64,000 nt of DNA from Beijerinckiaceae bacterium (lineage in GTDB: Bacteria > Pseudomonadota > Alphaproteobacteria > Rhizobiales > Beijerinckiaceae), in NCBI GenBank assembly GCA_024304885.1, contig JALJOM010000003.1, positions 592,110-656,109 on the forward strand, written 5' to 3'. Position 1 is the first letter of the stretch. Every line of letters starts with the position of its first letter. The notes beneath the pieces were generated by a model, which saw nothing but the letters and a program-made list of their open reading frames with translations, was not told where the DNA came from and made no database searches. Shown in pieces: positions 9,313 to 17,310 of this stretch. A program made the position numbers and the translations under genes.

Positions 9313-9468
9313 GCGGCGCAACTAGAACAATTCAAGCTCGACCCGTCCCGCACGCCTTCTCCCCCCCGACGATCCCGAGCGCTCCCGTCGCATTTTTCGC
9401 GGCGGAAGCCTATAGATCGGCCTCGTGGTCTCCTTTGCGAGGCAAGAGGGCGTCATCTGGAGGGAATC

Positions 9469-9846
9469 GTGGCGGAACCCGACAGCGAGCGAGAGCGCGA
9501 GAAGGAGCTCGAGGACGCGCGGCTGAAGGCGCGGCTCGACGAGCTCTCCGAGGCACTCGACGCCCATGACGAGGCCGCGAGATCGGGTCAGCCGGTGGGC
9601 CGACTCGGCGACGGCTCGGTCGGCAGCGCGATGAGCCTCGGCTTCCGCGTCCTGACGGAATTCGTCGCCGCGGTCGTCGTCGGGGCCGTCATCGGGTGGC
9701 AGATCGATTCCTGGCTCGGTACCAAGGCGATCTTCCTGCTGCTCTTCCTCATGCTGGGAACCGCGGCGGGGTTCATGAACGTCTATCGGATCGCGACCAA
9801 GCCGACGGGCGGAAGCCAGGGGGCCGAGCGCCCCGAGGACAAGTAG
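9469..9846 (+). CDS. atpI: ATP synthase protein I (AtpI)
   Basis: A 125-aa accessory membrane protein that assists assembly of the c-ring of the F-type ATP synthase. The start is GTG 9469 with GGAGGG seven bases before it. Residues 1-50 are charged and coiled-coil-like, followed by two membrane helices (about 60-78 and 86-105) with the conserved [10 protein letters not shown] loop between them. It is the first gene of the Fo operon atpI-atpB-atpE-atpF'-atpF. This separation of Fo genes from the F1 genes, which are absent here, is the normal alphaproteobacterial arrangement. Confidence 0.92.
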   Translation: MAEPDSEREREKELEDARLKARLDELSEALDAHDEAARSGQPVGRLGDGSVGSAMSLGFRVLTEFVAAVVVGAVIGWQIDSWLGTKAIFLLLFLMLGTAAGFMNVYRIATKPTGGSQGAERPEDK

Positions 9847-9917
9847 AGGAGCGCGGGCGCCCGATCATTGGGCGTCCGTTCGGTCAGAACAGCGAAGCAG
9901 GGGCAGAAGGGCAGACG

Positions 9918-10658
9918 ATGGACCCGATTCACCAGTTTCAAATCGCGCCGATCTATCCGCTGCATGTCCTCGGCATCGATGCCTCCTTCACCAATGCCGC
10001 GCTCTTCATGGTCATCGTCGTCCTCGCGGCGAGCGCGCTCATGATCCTCGGGACCTTTCCCAAGGCGCTCGTGCCCGGCCGCATCCAGTCGGCGGCCGAG
10101 ATGACCTACGAGTTCATGGCCAACACGGTGCATCTCACCGGCGGCCACGACGGGATGAAGTTCTTCCCCTTCGTCTTCACGCTGTTCTTGTTCGTGCTGT
10201 TCTCGAACCTGATCGGCCTCATCCCCTATACGTTCACGGTAACGTCGCAGATCTTCGTCACCTTCTCGCTCGCGATCCTCGTCATCGGCCTCGTCATCTG
10301 CTACGGCCTCTACCGTCACGGGCTGCACTTCCTGAACCTCTTCGTGCCGTCGGGCGTGCACCCTGCGCTCCTGCCTTTCCTGGTGATGATCGAGGTCATC
10401 TCCTTCCTGTCCCGGCCGATCAGCCTCTCCGTGCGTCTCTTCGCCAACATGCTCGCCGGCCACATCACGCTGAAGGTGATGGGCGGGTTCGTGGCGAGCC
10501 TGCTCGGCGCCGGCATCTATTCGGTGATCGCTCCCCTGCCGCTCGCGATGACCGTGGCGCTCACCGCCTTCGAGCTCCTCGTCGCGCTCCTGCAGGCCTA
10601 TGTGTTCGCCATCCTCACTTGCGTCTATCTGAACGACGCAATTCATCCGGGCCACTGA
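9918..10658 (+). CDS. atpB: ATP synthase Fo subunit a
   Basis: A 246-aa integral membrane protein forming the proton half-channels against the c-ring. ATG 9918 gives the family start MDPIHQF; longer in-frame readings are upstream shadow. Five to six membrane helices are visible. The segment [12 protein letters not shown] carries the essential arginine (R173) that faces the c-ring carboxylate, and [15 protein letters not shown] is the last helix. It follows atpI by 71 bases in the same operon. Confidence 0.96.
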   Translation: MDPIHQFQIAPIYPLHVLGIDASFTNAALFMVIVVLAASALMILGTFPKALVPGRIQSAAEMTYEFMANTVHLTGGHDGMKFFPFVFTLFLFVLFSNLIGLIPYTFTVTSQIFVTFSLAILVIGLVICYGLYRHGLHFLNLFVPSGVHPALLPFLVMIEVISFLSRPISLSVRLFANMLAGHITLKVMGGFVASLLGAGIYSVIAPLPLAMTVALTAFELLVALLQAYVFAILTCVYLNDAIHPGH

Positions 10659-10708
10659 ATAAAGATCGCAACAACAGATCGGTGCCCGACCCATCTCAGG
10701 AGCATTCA

Positions 10709-10936
10709 ATGGATCCGGTTGCAGCCAAATATCTCGGCGCAGGTCTCACGGCTATCGGCATGGGTGCCGCGGCCATCGGCGTCGGCTTGATCTTCGGGAA
10801 CTTCCTCTCCGGCGCCTTGCGCAATCCGACTGCATCGGATGCCCAGTTCGGCCGCGCGTTCATCGGTGCGGCGCTCGCGGAAGGCCTCGGGATCTTCTCC
10901 TTCCTCGTCGCCATTCTCCTGCTCTTCGTGATCTAG
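10709..10936 (+). CDS. atpE: ATP synthase Fo subunit c
   Basis: A 75-aa hairpin of two membrane helices that oligomerises into the rotor ring. The polar loop RNP is at 38-40 and the proton-carrying carboxylate is E58 in [14 protein letters not shown] precedes the ATG by six bases, a strong site that fits the high copy number needed. A GC-rich stem-loop directly downstream may protect the message or reduce read-through into the b subunits. No sodium-type ligand pattern is obvious, so proton coupling is assumed. Confidence 0.96.
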   Translation: MDPVAAKYLGAGLTAIGMGAAAIGVGLIFGNFLSGALRNPTASDAQFGRAFIGAALAEGLGIFSFLVAILLLFVI

Positions 10937-10952
10937 TAAGACTGCGTTTCTC

Positions 10953-10977
10953 GCGCGCCGGGCCGGGCTCGGCGCGC
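10953..10977 (+). terminator. Intercistronic stem-loop between atpE and the b' gene
   Basis: GCGCGCCG (10953-10960) pairs perfectly with CGGCGCGC (10970-10977) across a nine-base loop and is followed by a short CTTTC. It lies inside the operon, so it is more likely a stability or attenuation hairpin that raises atpE expression over its neighbours than a full terminator. This is inferred from position. Confidence 0.5.
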
Positions 10978-11026
10978 CTTTCGACCGGGCCGGAAGCCCG
11001 GGACAGCTTTCCTCGGGAACGGATAA

Positions 11027-11584
11027 ATGGCTACGAGCACCGACCACGGATTGGTCGAAGGAACCGAGTCACACGGGGGCACCGGGCACGGCAAGGGACC
11101 CTTCCCGCCCTTCGACCCGGCGAACTTCTCGCCCCTGATCATCTGGCTCGCGCTGACCTTCGGCCTGTTCTACCTCCTCATGTCCAAGGTCGCCCTGCCC
11201 CAGGTCGCCGATATCCTGAAGACGCGGCGCGGCAAGATCAGCAAGGACATCCACGAGGCCCATGCCAAGCGCGCCGAGGCCCAGGACGCGGCCGCCACGC
11301 TCGAGAAGACGCTCGCCGACGCACGCGCCAAGGCTTTGACGCTGGCGCAGGAGACCCAGGCGAAGCTCGCGGCCGAGGCCGAGGCGAAGCGCCAGGGGCT
11401 CGAAGGCACGCTCAATGCCCAGCTCGCGGCCTCCGAGGCCAAGATCGCCGAGATGAAAGCCGGGGCCATGGCCAATGTCGATTCGATCGCCAAGGACGCC
11501 GCGTCCGCGATCGTCGCGCATCTCACCGGCAAGCCCGCCGACGACAAGGCCGTCGCGGCGGCCGTCGCTTCGACCAAGAGCTGA
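11027..11584 (+). CDS. atpF': ATP synthase Fo subunit b'
   Basis: A 185-aa peripheral-stalk subunit. A Gly/His/Pro-rich N-terminal stretch (1-33) precedes one membrane helix (about 36-52, LIIWLALTFGLFYLLMS) and a long Ala/Glu/Lys helix that dimerises with subunit b. Separate b and b' genes are found in alphaproteobacteria, cyanobacteria and chloroplasts. It lies 90 bases after atpE and 14 bases before atpF. Confidence 0.93.
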   Translation: MATSTDHGLVEGTESHGGTGHGKGPFPPFDPANFSPLIIWLALTFGLFYLLMSKVALPQVADILKTRRGKISKDIHEAHAKRAEAQDAAATLEKTLADARAKALTLAQETQAKLAAEAEAKRQGLEGTLNAQLAASEAKIAEMKAGAMANVDSIAKDAASAIVAHLTGKPADDKAVAAAVASTKS

Positions 11585-11598
11585 ACGGAGACAGCACG

Positions 11599-12099
11599 AT
11601 GAGCAGCCTCTTGTCGTTCTTCGACGCGGAATTCTTCGTCGCGCTCGGCTTCGTGATCTTCGTCGTCCTGCTCGGCTATCTCGGCGTGCACACGAAGATC
11701 ACTGGCGCGCTGGACCACCGCGCGACACGGATCAAGGCCGAGCTCGCCGAGGCGGCGCGCTTGCGCGCCGAGGCGGAGGCCCTCCTCGCCTCCTTCGAGA
11801 AGCGCCGTGCCGAGGCCGATGCCGAGGCCGCCGCGGTCGTCGCCCAGGCCCATGCCGAGGCCGAGGCCCTCGCCAAGGAGGCGCACGAGCGCCTTGCGGA
11901 GTTCATCCAGCGCCGGACCAAGCAGGCCGAGGAAAAGATCGCCAATGCCGAGGCGCAGGCCATGGCCGATGTGCGCGCCGCCGCTGCCGACGCCGCGACC
12001 AAGGCCGCGGAGGTCGTCCTGCGCGCCGAGGCCAAGGGCGGTTTCGGCAGCGACCTCGTCGCCAAGGAGATCGCGGGCCTGAAATCCGCACTGCATTGA
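11599..12099 (+). CDS. atpF: ATP synthase Fo subunit b
   Basis: A 166-aa stator subunit: a single N-terminal membrane helix (about 10-28, FFVALGFVIFVVLLGYLG) followed by a highly charged helical stalk. It forms a heterodimer with b' and holds the F1 head against rotation. It is the last gene of the Fo operon, closed 43 bases downstream by a strong terminator. Confidence 0.93.
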   Translation: MSSLLSFFDAEFFVALGFVIFVVLLGYLGVHTKITGALDHRATRIKAELAEAARLRAEAEALLASFEKRRAEADAEAAAVVAQAHAEAEALAKEAHERLAEFIQRRTKQAEEKIANAEAQAMADVRAAAADAATKAAEVVLRAEAKGGFGSDLVAKEIAGLKSALH

Positions 12100-12142
12100 G
12101 GCGGGCTGACGCCATCACCCCGAACGCCGCCCGATCGTTTCG

Positions 12143-12169
12143 AAAAGCCCGGTTCGAGACCGGGCTTTT
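12143..12169 (+). terminator. Rho-independent terminator of the atp operon
   Basis: AAAAGCCCGGT (12143-12153) and ACCGGGCTTTT (12159-12169) are perfect inverted arms of 11 bp around the loop TCGAG. The T tract on the plus strand, and the A tract at the other end, allow it to work in both directions: for atpF and for the reverse-strand DoxX-like gene that ends at 12239. Confidence 0.9.
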
Positions 12170-12238
12170 CTTGTTCGATCTTCCTCGGAATGGTCGGTGG
12201 CAGCGGGGTAATTCTCCAACCGCTTCATTCCACGAGCA

Positions 12239-12649
12239 TCATGTTTCCGCCTGTGGTGATCGAAGCGGCAGCAGGGATCTTATCCGCGCGTCGCGCAGGT
12301 AGAGGCCGCCCCATGCAAGAACGGCGAGATATACGCCGAACAGCATGTGGGTGAAGAACGGATTGCCGACCCTGAGATGGGTGGCAACGGCGCCCCCCAT
12401 ATAGGCGGTGAGAAGAATAGCGCCGAGCATCGCCGTTCGAGGGAAAGCATAAAGCCCGGTGGAGACCAGAGCCACGATTCCGAGGCCCCGCGCCAATTCG
12501 GCCGACGGCGGATAGCCCAGATCAGTGGACGTCTCGACCACGATGTCCAGTGGGACGAGCTTCATCCCTCCGTCGAGTAGCATGAAGGCGACGACAAGGC
12601 CGCTCATTACAGAACCGGTCACTTGTCTCAGTTGGCTCGGTGATGGCAT
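12239..12649 (-). CDS. DoxX-like membrane protein
   Basis: A 136-aa protein with four predicted membrane helices: GSVMSGLVVAFMLLDGGMKL, LGIVALVSTGLYAF, AMLGAILLTAYMGGAVATHL and THMLFGVYLAVLAWGGLYL. The GGxxK after helix 1 and the GGAVATHLR motif before helix 4 are typical of the small DoxX-like family. These proteins often sit beside VOC/PhnB-like and SRPBCC genes, and a broken PhnB-like remnant lies just upstream here. No enzymatic role can be claimed. Confidence 0.8.
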   Translation of the reverse strand: MPSPSQLRQVTGSVMSGLVVAFMLLDGGMKLVPLDIVVETSTDLGYPPSAELARGLGIVALVSTGLYAFPRTAMLGAILLTAYMGGAVATHLRVGNPFFTHMLFGVYLAVLAWGGLYLRDARIRSLLPLRSPQAET

Positions 12650-12739
12650 TTTTTATCCTGCTTGAAGCTTGGAGGGCGTTGTTCATCGACGCGGCTGCCG
12701 ATACAGCGATGGTCGCCTACGCCGTCGGCGGCGTCGCGA

Positions 12740-12877
12740 TCATCCAGTGCGTCCGATGTTGTGCATCGTCATCCCGAAGCGGGGTGCAAAGGATGGCGTC
12801 GTGGGCGGCACATCGATTGTTCCGTCCGCCGCGAGCGCGGCGAAGAGGCGCTCGGCCTCGGCACCGTCGGCCGCTAG
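12740..12877 (-). pseudogene. Remnant of a VOC/PhnB-like protein (C-terminal piece)
   Basis: On the minus strand one frame reads about 43 residues, including DGAEAERLFAALAADGTI and then PSFAPRFGMTMHNIG, before TGA at 12740. This matches the end of PhnB-like VOC proteins, whose pattern is EAERLF-ALAEGG-F-APRFG. There is no start codon or N-terminal half; the upstream side runs directly into an intergenic repeat at 12874. The neighbouring DoxX-like gene supports this, as the two often travel together. The call rests on a short match. Confidence 0.5.
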
Positions 12878-12970
12878 ATCACGATGACCGTGGATCGACT
12901 CGATCCAAGGTCATGAAACGTGATCGATTCCAGGAGAGTAGAGCGGGATGCGTTCCTCGTCCCGCTCGAG
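12874..12970 (+). repeat. Family A intergenic repeat, copy 1
   Basis: Contains GATCACGATGACC, GGATCGACTCGATCC, AGGTCATGAAACGTGATCG and a closing inverted pair around AGAGCGGGATG and GTCCCGCTC. The same series of modules recurs at 14357, 17196 and 23528. It cuts off the PhnB-like remnant. Confidence 0.75.
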
Positions 12971-13002
12971 CGCAATCGCGCGACACGGATAGCGGGTCGC
13001 GT

Positions 13003-13236
13003 TCATTGCGTTCCCTCTTGCTGTTTCGCCCCCTTCAAAAGGGCGACGATCGCCATGGCGTGGCCATGACCGAGGCCGAATTCTTCCTTCAGCGCGGCAA
13101 CGATGGCGCCCGCCTTCACTCCGGGCGCCAATCCCGTCCCGGTGGAAAAACCATTGGCCTTCCCCCATTGGCGGAACTGGTCCGGGTTCTTGCCGGTCTT
13201 GGCCTCGATATTGTCGAGGTATGCCTGAAAGCTCAC
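13003..13236 (-). CDS. DUF4287 domain protein
   Basis: A 77-aa soluble protein of the DUF4287 type: SFQAYLDNIEAKTGKNPDQF, then an HTH-like helical half with KAGAIVAALKEEFGLGHGHAMAIV. The family consists of small proteins, often fused to or beside DUF5655 or SRPBCC domains, with no known biochemical role. It stands alone between a repeat and the AraC-type gene. Confidence 0.8.
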   Translation of the reverse strand: MSFQAYLDNIEAKTGKNPDQFRQWGKANGFSTGTGLAPGVKAGAIVAALKEEFGLGHGHAMAIVALLKGAKQQEGTQ

Positions 13237-13296
13237 GGTGGCACTCCTTCGGTTTTCGCTCTCACCACCAAGCGGGAGTGAGCCACGAATATCCGA

Positions 13297-14097
13297 TCAG
13301 GACGCCGTTGCCTTGTACGAGAACGACAATTGCGGCCTCTCGCGCGCGAGCCGTGCCGGGGTCATGCCGATCAGTTGCTTGACCGAGCGGGTGAGGTGTG
13401 CCTGATCGAAATAGCCGGCGTCGAACGTCGCGCTGAGCACGGAACTCCCGCTCGCCAGCAGGGCTGCGGCGTGACGCGCCCGTTGAATCTGCCGGTAGCT
13501 GCTGAACGTCATTCCGGTAACGCGGCGAAAGTGGCGCTGAACCGAGCGCTGGCTCATCCAGTCGAAATCGCCTTCGACCGCCGCATCGGCGGCGTGGCTG
13601 CGCGCAATGACGCCGGCGCGCGCCAGCCGGGCGACGAAATCCTCCGCATTATCGTAGTTCGGAATTTCCCAAGCCAGGTCCGAAAACCAGAAACGGCCAT
13701 CGGGCAGCACCGGCAGTTGTACATCCTGATGATCGATCAAGGACGCCGTCAAAATCCGTGGCAGGTAGGTTCCCAGTCGAAAACGAATGGAGAGCCATTC
13801 TCCGTTCGCCGGACACTCGACGAAAGACCCTCTGGATACCGGTCCACGAAGTGTCACCGCCAGAAAACCGGGTAGCCTGGTAAAGACGAGCTCGATATTG
13901 CTCTCGGCCATCGAGAGGAACGAGCCGCCATTCCGGCTCCGGGAGCGCCAAATGCGCTCGACATAGGGTGAGTCCGAACGACGATCGTCGAATTCTAGAA
14001 GCACGGGAGCATCCGCAAAGCGCACATGGCCATTCTTGCTCCTGGGTTGTGGACCTGATTGGTGCGCCGCGAGGGGCATCGCTCCGGAGCAATCCAT
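13297..14097 (-). CDS. AraC-family transcriptional regulator
   Basis: About 266 aa. ATG 14097 or ATG 14079 is the likely start; the reading further upstream looks like non-coding DNA. The N-terminal ~150 residues are a cupin-like sensor domain (VLLEFDDRRSDSPYVERIW, then SLIDHQDVQLPVL). The C-terminal domain has the double helix-turn-helix of the family: SQRSVQRHFRRVTGMTFSSY and AGYFDQAHLTRSVKQLIGMT followed by P. The target and inducer are unknown; no obvious operon partner lies next to it. Confidence 0.85.
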   Translation of the reverse strand: MDCSGAMPLAAHQSGPQPRSKNGHVRFADAPVLLEFDDRRSDSPYVERIWRSRSRNGGSFLSMAESNIELVFTRLPGFLAVTLRGPVSRGSFVECPANGEWLSIRFRLGTYLPRILTASLIDHQDVQLPVLPDGRFWFSDLAWEIPNYDNAEDFVARLARAGVIARSHAADAAVEGDFDWMSQRSVQRHFRRVTGMTFSSYRQIQRARHAAALLASGSSVLSATFDAGYFDQAHLTRSVKQLIGMTPARLARERPQLSFSYKATAS

Positions 14098-14356
14098 GCC
14101 GTGGGTTCGGTGCCTACCCTGGATTGCTTCCCGCTTCGCAGGCTTGCCGTGGCATCGCCGGCGATCTACCCTCGCCCTCGTAGGCTTCCGCGCCCGTCCT
14201 TCCGTTCCAAAAGCACGGAAGGACGAGTCCTTGCGGAGCCGTCCTCGCCCCTTCGCGCTTTTCTTTCTCCCCTTCGGGCGAAAAGCGCTCGGAGAAGGGT
14301 CTCGCGCAACAGAGAGATCGCAATGACGAATACTGCACGACGCAATAGTCCAAACC
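14098..14356. other. Gap upstream of the AraC-type gene
   Basis: No gene could be supported. Short open frames on both strands have no recognisable motif. The interval should contain the promoter of the AraC-type gene on the minus strand, but no clear hexamers stand out. Confidence 0.35.
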
Positions 14357-14513
14357 CTAGAGCGGGATGAGGAACAGCATACAGTGGTTTTCCGGCGCAA
14401 TCGCGTTTACGCAGATTGCGTAAACTTATCTGCCTGTCCCGCTCTGAACTTTTGGAATCGATCACGTTTCATGACTTTGGACCGATTCGATCCAAAATGT
14501 CGTCGTGATCTAG
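14357..14513 (-). repeat. Family A intergenic repeat, copy 2 (inverted, long form)
   Basis: The long form of the repeat in reverse orientation. It holds CTAGAGCGGGATGAGG and a partner GTCCCGCTC arm, an internal perfect dyad GTTTACGCA-GAT-TGCGTAAAC, then the AACGTGATC / TCATGACTTTGG / GATTCGATCCAAA module. Its terminal CTAG supplies the stop codon of ftsY at 14510-14512. Confidence 0.8.
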
Positions 14514-15559
14514 TCCTCGATTCCCGCGATCGCGCGGGCGAAGTCACGGGCCTCGAAGGATTCGAGATCCTCGGCCCCCTCGCCGACCCCGATGAAATGG
14601 ATCGGGAGCTTGTACTTCTCGGCGATCGCCACCAAGATCCCGCCCCGCGCCGTGCCGTCGAGCTTGGTCATCACGAGTCCCGTCACGCCGGCAACTCGAC
14701 CGAAAATCTCGACCTGATTCATCGCGTTCTGCCCGACCGTCGCGTCGAGCACGAGAAGCACCGCATGGGGTGCCTCGGGATCGACCTTCTTCATCACACG
14801 AATGATCTTCTCGAGCTCGGCCATCAGCTCCGTGCGGTTCTGCAACCGCCCGGCGGTATCCATGATCACGACGTCAGAGCCGCGCTCCTGCCCGGTCTTC
14901 ACCGCGTCATAGGCGAGCGCCGAGGCGTCCGCTCCTTGCGGGCGGTGGATGATCGGGCACTCGAGCCGCTGGCCCCAGATGATCAGCTGCTCGATCGCCG
15001 CCGCGCGGAACGTGTCGCCCGCGGCGAGCAGGACCTTCTGCCCGCTCGCGGTGAGCTTCGCCGCGAGCTTGCCGATCGTCGTCGTCTTGCCGGAGCCGTT
15101 CACGCCCACGACGAGGATCACGAACGGCTTCTTCGTGTGGTCGATCACGAGCGGCCGCGCATAGGGCTCGAGGACCCGCTCGACCTCGGAGGCGAGCACG
15201 GCCTTGACCTCCTCGACATCGATCCCGCGGTCATAGCGACCCTTGCCGATCGTGCGGGCGATCTCGGCGGAGGTCGCCACCCCGAGATCGGCGCGGATCA
15301 GCACGTCCTCGAGATCGTCGAGCATGGACTCGTCGAGCTTGCCCTTGGTGAAGATCGCTGCGAGACCAGCGGCGATCGAATTCGCCGAGCGGGCGAGCCC
15401 GTCGCGCAGCCGCACCCACCAGCTGCGCTTTTGCGCCGGCTCTCCCGGCCGCGGCGCCCCGGCCTCGGATCGCGGCGCGTCCCTTTGGCCGAGCATCCGC
15501 CCGAACAGGCCCGGCTTCGGCTTCGTTGCACTTCCACCGGGATCGTTCTTGTCCGTCAC
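14510..15559 (-). CDS. ftsY: Signal recognition particle receptor FtsY
   Basis: A 349-aa GTPase that docks SRP-ribosome complexes at the membrane for co-translational protein insertion. I choose GTG 15559; the longer frame reads through a repeat element. Order: a short basic/acidic N-terminus, an N domain (about 50-135, DLEDVLIRADLG) and a G domain with P-loop GVNGSGKT (152-159), GDTFRAAA, DTAGR (234-238) and TKLDG (298-302). The acidic A domain is very short, as in many alphaproteobacteria. The stop codon lies inside a repeat. Confidence 0.95.
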   Translation of the reverse strand: MTDKNDPGGSATKPKPGLFGRMLGQRDAPRSEAGAPRPGEPAQKRSWWVRLRDGLARSANSIAAGLAAIFTKGKLDESMLDDLEDVLIRADLGVATSAEIARTIGKGRYDRGIDVEEVKAVLASEVERVLEPYARPLVIDHTKKPFVILVVGVNGSGKTTTIGKLAAKLTASGQKVLLAAGDTFRAAAIEQLIIWGQRLECPIIHRPQGADASALAYDAVKTGQERGSDVVIMDTAGRLQNRTELMAELEKIIRVMKKVDPEAPHAVLLVLDATVGQNAMNQVEIFGRVAGVTGLVMTKLDGTARGGILVAIAEKYKLPIHFIGVGEGAEDLESFEARDFARAIAGIED

Positions 15560-15600
15560 TCTCTCGCCCTGTCCTGTGCGCGCTCGATGCGGCCCGATTG

Positions 15601-15702
15601 GAGCGGTTCCCGTTCCGGCTGGATAGGGAACCGCTCTACGCCTAGATCTTGTCGCAATTTCGCGACGCGAACCGGTGTCCACTTCGCTGGCAAATGCTCT
15701 AC
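15601..15702 (-). repeat. Family B intergenic repeat, copy 1 (inverted)
   Basis: Reads GAGCGGTTCC ... GGGAACCGCTCTA ... GTCGCAATTTCGCGACGCGAACCGGTG ... TTCGCTGGCAAATGCTCT. It is a full-length copy of the ~100-bp element that recurs across the window, lying between ftsY and recF. Confidence 0.85.
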
Positions 15703-15712
15703 AGCCGCGGGA

Positions 15713-16879
15713 CTATATAGGCACTCCGCTTCGACCGTGAGCACGAAAGCCGGCCGGCTCGACCATGCCCGGCGTCACCCGGAAGATTTGCGCGCGACCC
15801 TCGAGCAGCGCGAAGGTCGAGGCATCGGCGCCGGTCAGGAAAATCTGCGAGGGGAGCGCCTCGAGCAGAGCGTAGAGCGCCGCGCGGCGGTCGGGATCGA
15901 GATGGGCGGCGATCTCGTCGAGCAGGACGAGGGGGGCGATCCGGCTCATGTCGGCGACCAGCCGGGCATGGGCGAGAACGAGGCCCACGAGGAGTGCCTT
16001 CTGCTCGCCCGTCGAGGCGCGCGCCGCGGCGACGTCCTTCGGGCCGTGACGCACGAGAAGATCGCTCGTCTGCGGGCCGACGAGGCAGCGCCCCGCGGCC
16101 GCGTCGCGCGTCCGGCCCTGGCGCAGAAGCTCGCGAAACATCTCCTCCGCCTCGAGCGCGGGGCGCTCGGCGACGAGCGTCTCGACCTCGCCTTGCAGAG
16201 CGAGGTCGGCCCAGGGAAAGGGCGAGGTGTCGTCCCGCGTCGCCGCGATCAGCGCGCGCAGCCGTGCCACGGTCTCGGCGCGCGCCGCGGCGACGGCGAC
16301 GGAAAGCTCCGCCTGCTCGCGCTCGATCGCGGCGAGCCAAGCGCCGTCCCAGCGCGACGGGGGCTCCTCGAGCAGGCGGTTGCGGCTGCGCAGCACGCGC
16401 TCGAGCGCGGTCACGCGGGCGCCGTGCTCGGGATCGACCGCGAGCACGAGCCGGTCGAGGAAGCGGCGCCGCTCGCCGGGCGCGCCGGCGAAGAGCCCGT
16501 CCATGGCGGGAGTCAACCAGACGACGCGCACATGATCGGCAAAGGCGCGGACCGAGGCGGCGGGCTCACCGTCGATACGGCACTTGCGCTGCGGCGCGCC
16601 GTCGGGCCGCGGCTCGAGCCCGGTGCCCAGCCGAATTCGGCCCTCGGGCGTCTCGAGGTCGACCGAGATCGCAAAACCGCCGGCTCCGCCGTCCCTCGCG
16701 CATTCGGCGAGCTCGACGCGGCGCAGGCCCCGTCCCGGCGAGAGGAGGGACAAGGCCTCGAGCAGATTGGTCTTGCCGACGCCATTGTCGCCGGGGAGCA
16801 CGACCAGCCTCGCATCGAGGTCGAGATCGAGCGCCCGGTAGGACCGGAAATCCGCGAGCGCGAGCCGGCGCACGTTCAT
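15713..16879 (-). CDS. recF: DNA replication and repair protein RecF
   Basis: A 388-aa ABC-type ATPase that helps load RecA at gaps. ATG 16879 gives MNVRRLALADFRSYRALD, the family start; ATG 16939 would add 20 unconserved residues. Walker A is GDNGVGKTN (30-38); the signature region reads ASTGEQKALLVGLVLAHARL and Walker B is PLVLLDEIAAHLD. The neighbouring dnaA/dnaN genes often found with recF are not here, so it does not mark the origin. Confidence 0.93.
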   Translation of the reverse strand: MNVRRLALADFRSYRALDLDLDARLVVLPGDNGVGKTNLLEALSLLSPGRGLRRVELAECARDGGAGGFAISVDLETPEGRIRLGTGLEPRPDGAPQRKCRIDGEPAASVRAFADHVRVVWLTPAMDGLFAGAPGERRRFLDRLVLAVDPEHGARVTALERVLRSRNRLLEEPPSRWDGAWLAAIEREQAELSVAVAAARAETVARLRALIAATRDDTSPFPWADLALQGEVETLVAERPALEAEEMFRELLRQGRTRDAAAGRCLVGPQTSDLLVRHGPKDVAAARASTGEQKALLVGLVLAHARLVADMSRIAPLVLLDEIAAHLDPDRRAALYALLEALPSQIFLTGADASTFALLEGRAQIFRVTPGMVEPAGFRAHGRSGVPI

Positions 16880-17050
16880 GACAGGCCTAGGGCGCAAGAT
16901 GCCGAGCTTCGCAGGCTCCACCTCGACGGGGAGGGACATGACGCAAAATCCCGTGACGAACGAGGCGGTCGATGCCGCATTCCTCCGAGTGGGTCAAACG
17001 CACGAGCGGCGCCGAGCGACCGGCGGCGTGGAGCCGCACGGCTTTCGGGC

Positions 17051-17093
17051 TCACGACGCGACCCGATATCCGGCTCGCTGGAAATCGCTCTAG
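17051..17093 (-). repeat. Family B repeat, half copy
   Basis: TCACGACGCGACCCGATATCCGG then CTCGCTGGAAATCGCTCT: only one half of the element, joined directly to the full copy that follows. Confidence 0.7.
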
Positions 17094-17193
17094 AGCGGTT
17101 TCCGATCCAGCTGAATGGGAAACCAGCTCTACATTCTTGTTTTATCGCGATTTCACGACGCGAAGTGGTATCCCTTTCGCTGGAAATCGCTCT
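17092..17193 (-). repeat. Family B intergenic repeat, copy 2
   Basis: A complete inverted copy: AGAGCGGTTTCCGATCC ... AACCAGCTCTACATTCTTG ... ATCGCGATTTCACGACGCG ... TTTCGCTGGAAATCGCTCT. It is followed at once by a family A element, making a composite block. Confidence 0.85.
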
Positions 17194-17195
17194 AT

Positions 17196-17310
17196 GTCAC
17201 GATGACTTTGGATCGATTCGATCCAAGGTCATGAAACGTGATCGATTCCAAAAATTCAGAGCGGGATGCAGGGGGAAGACCTCTGTACATTTTTCCTCAT
17301 CCCGCTCTAG
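17196..17310 (+). repeat. Family A intergenic repeat, copy 3
   Basis: TCACGATGACTTTGG, the dyad TTGGATC-GATTC-GATCCAA, GGTCATGAAACGTGATCG, then AGAGCGGGATG paired with CATCCCGCTCT at the far end. Its last bases include the stop codon (17307-17309) of the TRAFs-binding-like gene. Confidence 0.85.

Noticed and set aside
13297-14400. AraC-type protein of 367 aa
   Set aside because: The first ~100 residues are Arg/Ser-rich and run across a repeat; the family length supports ATG 14097 or 14079.
15713-16879. recF as a marker of the replication origin
   Set aside because: No dnaA, dnaN or DnaA-box cluster is seen nearby.
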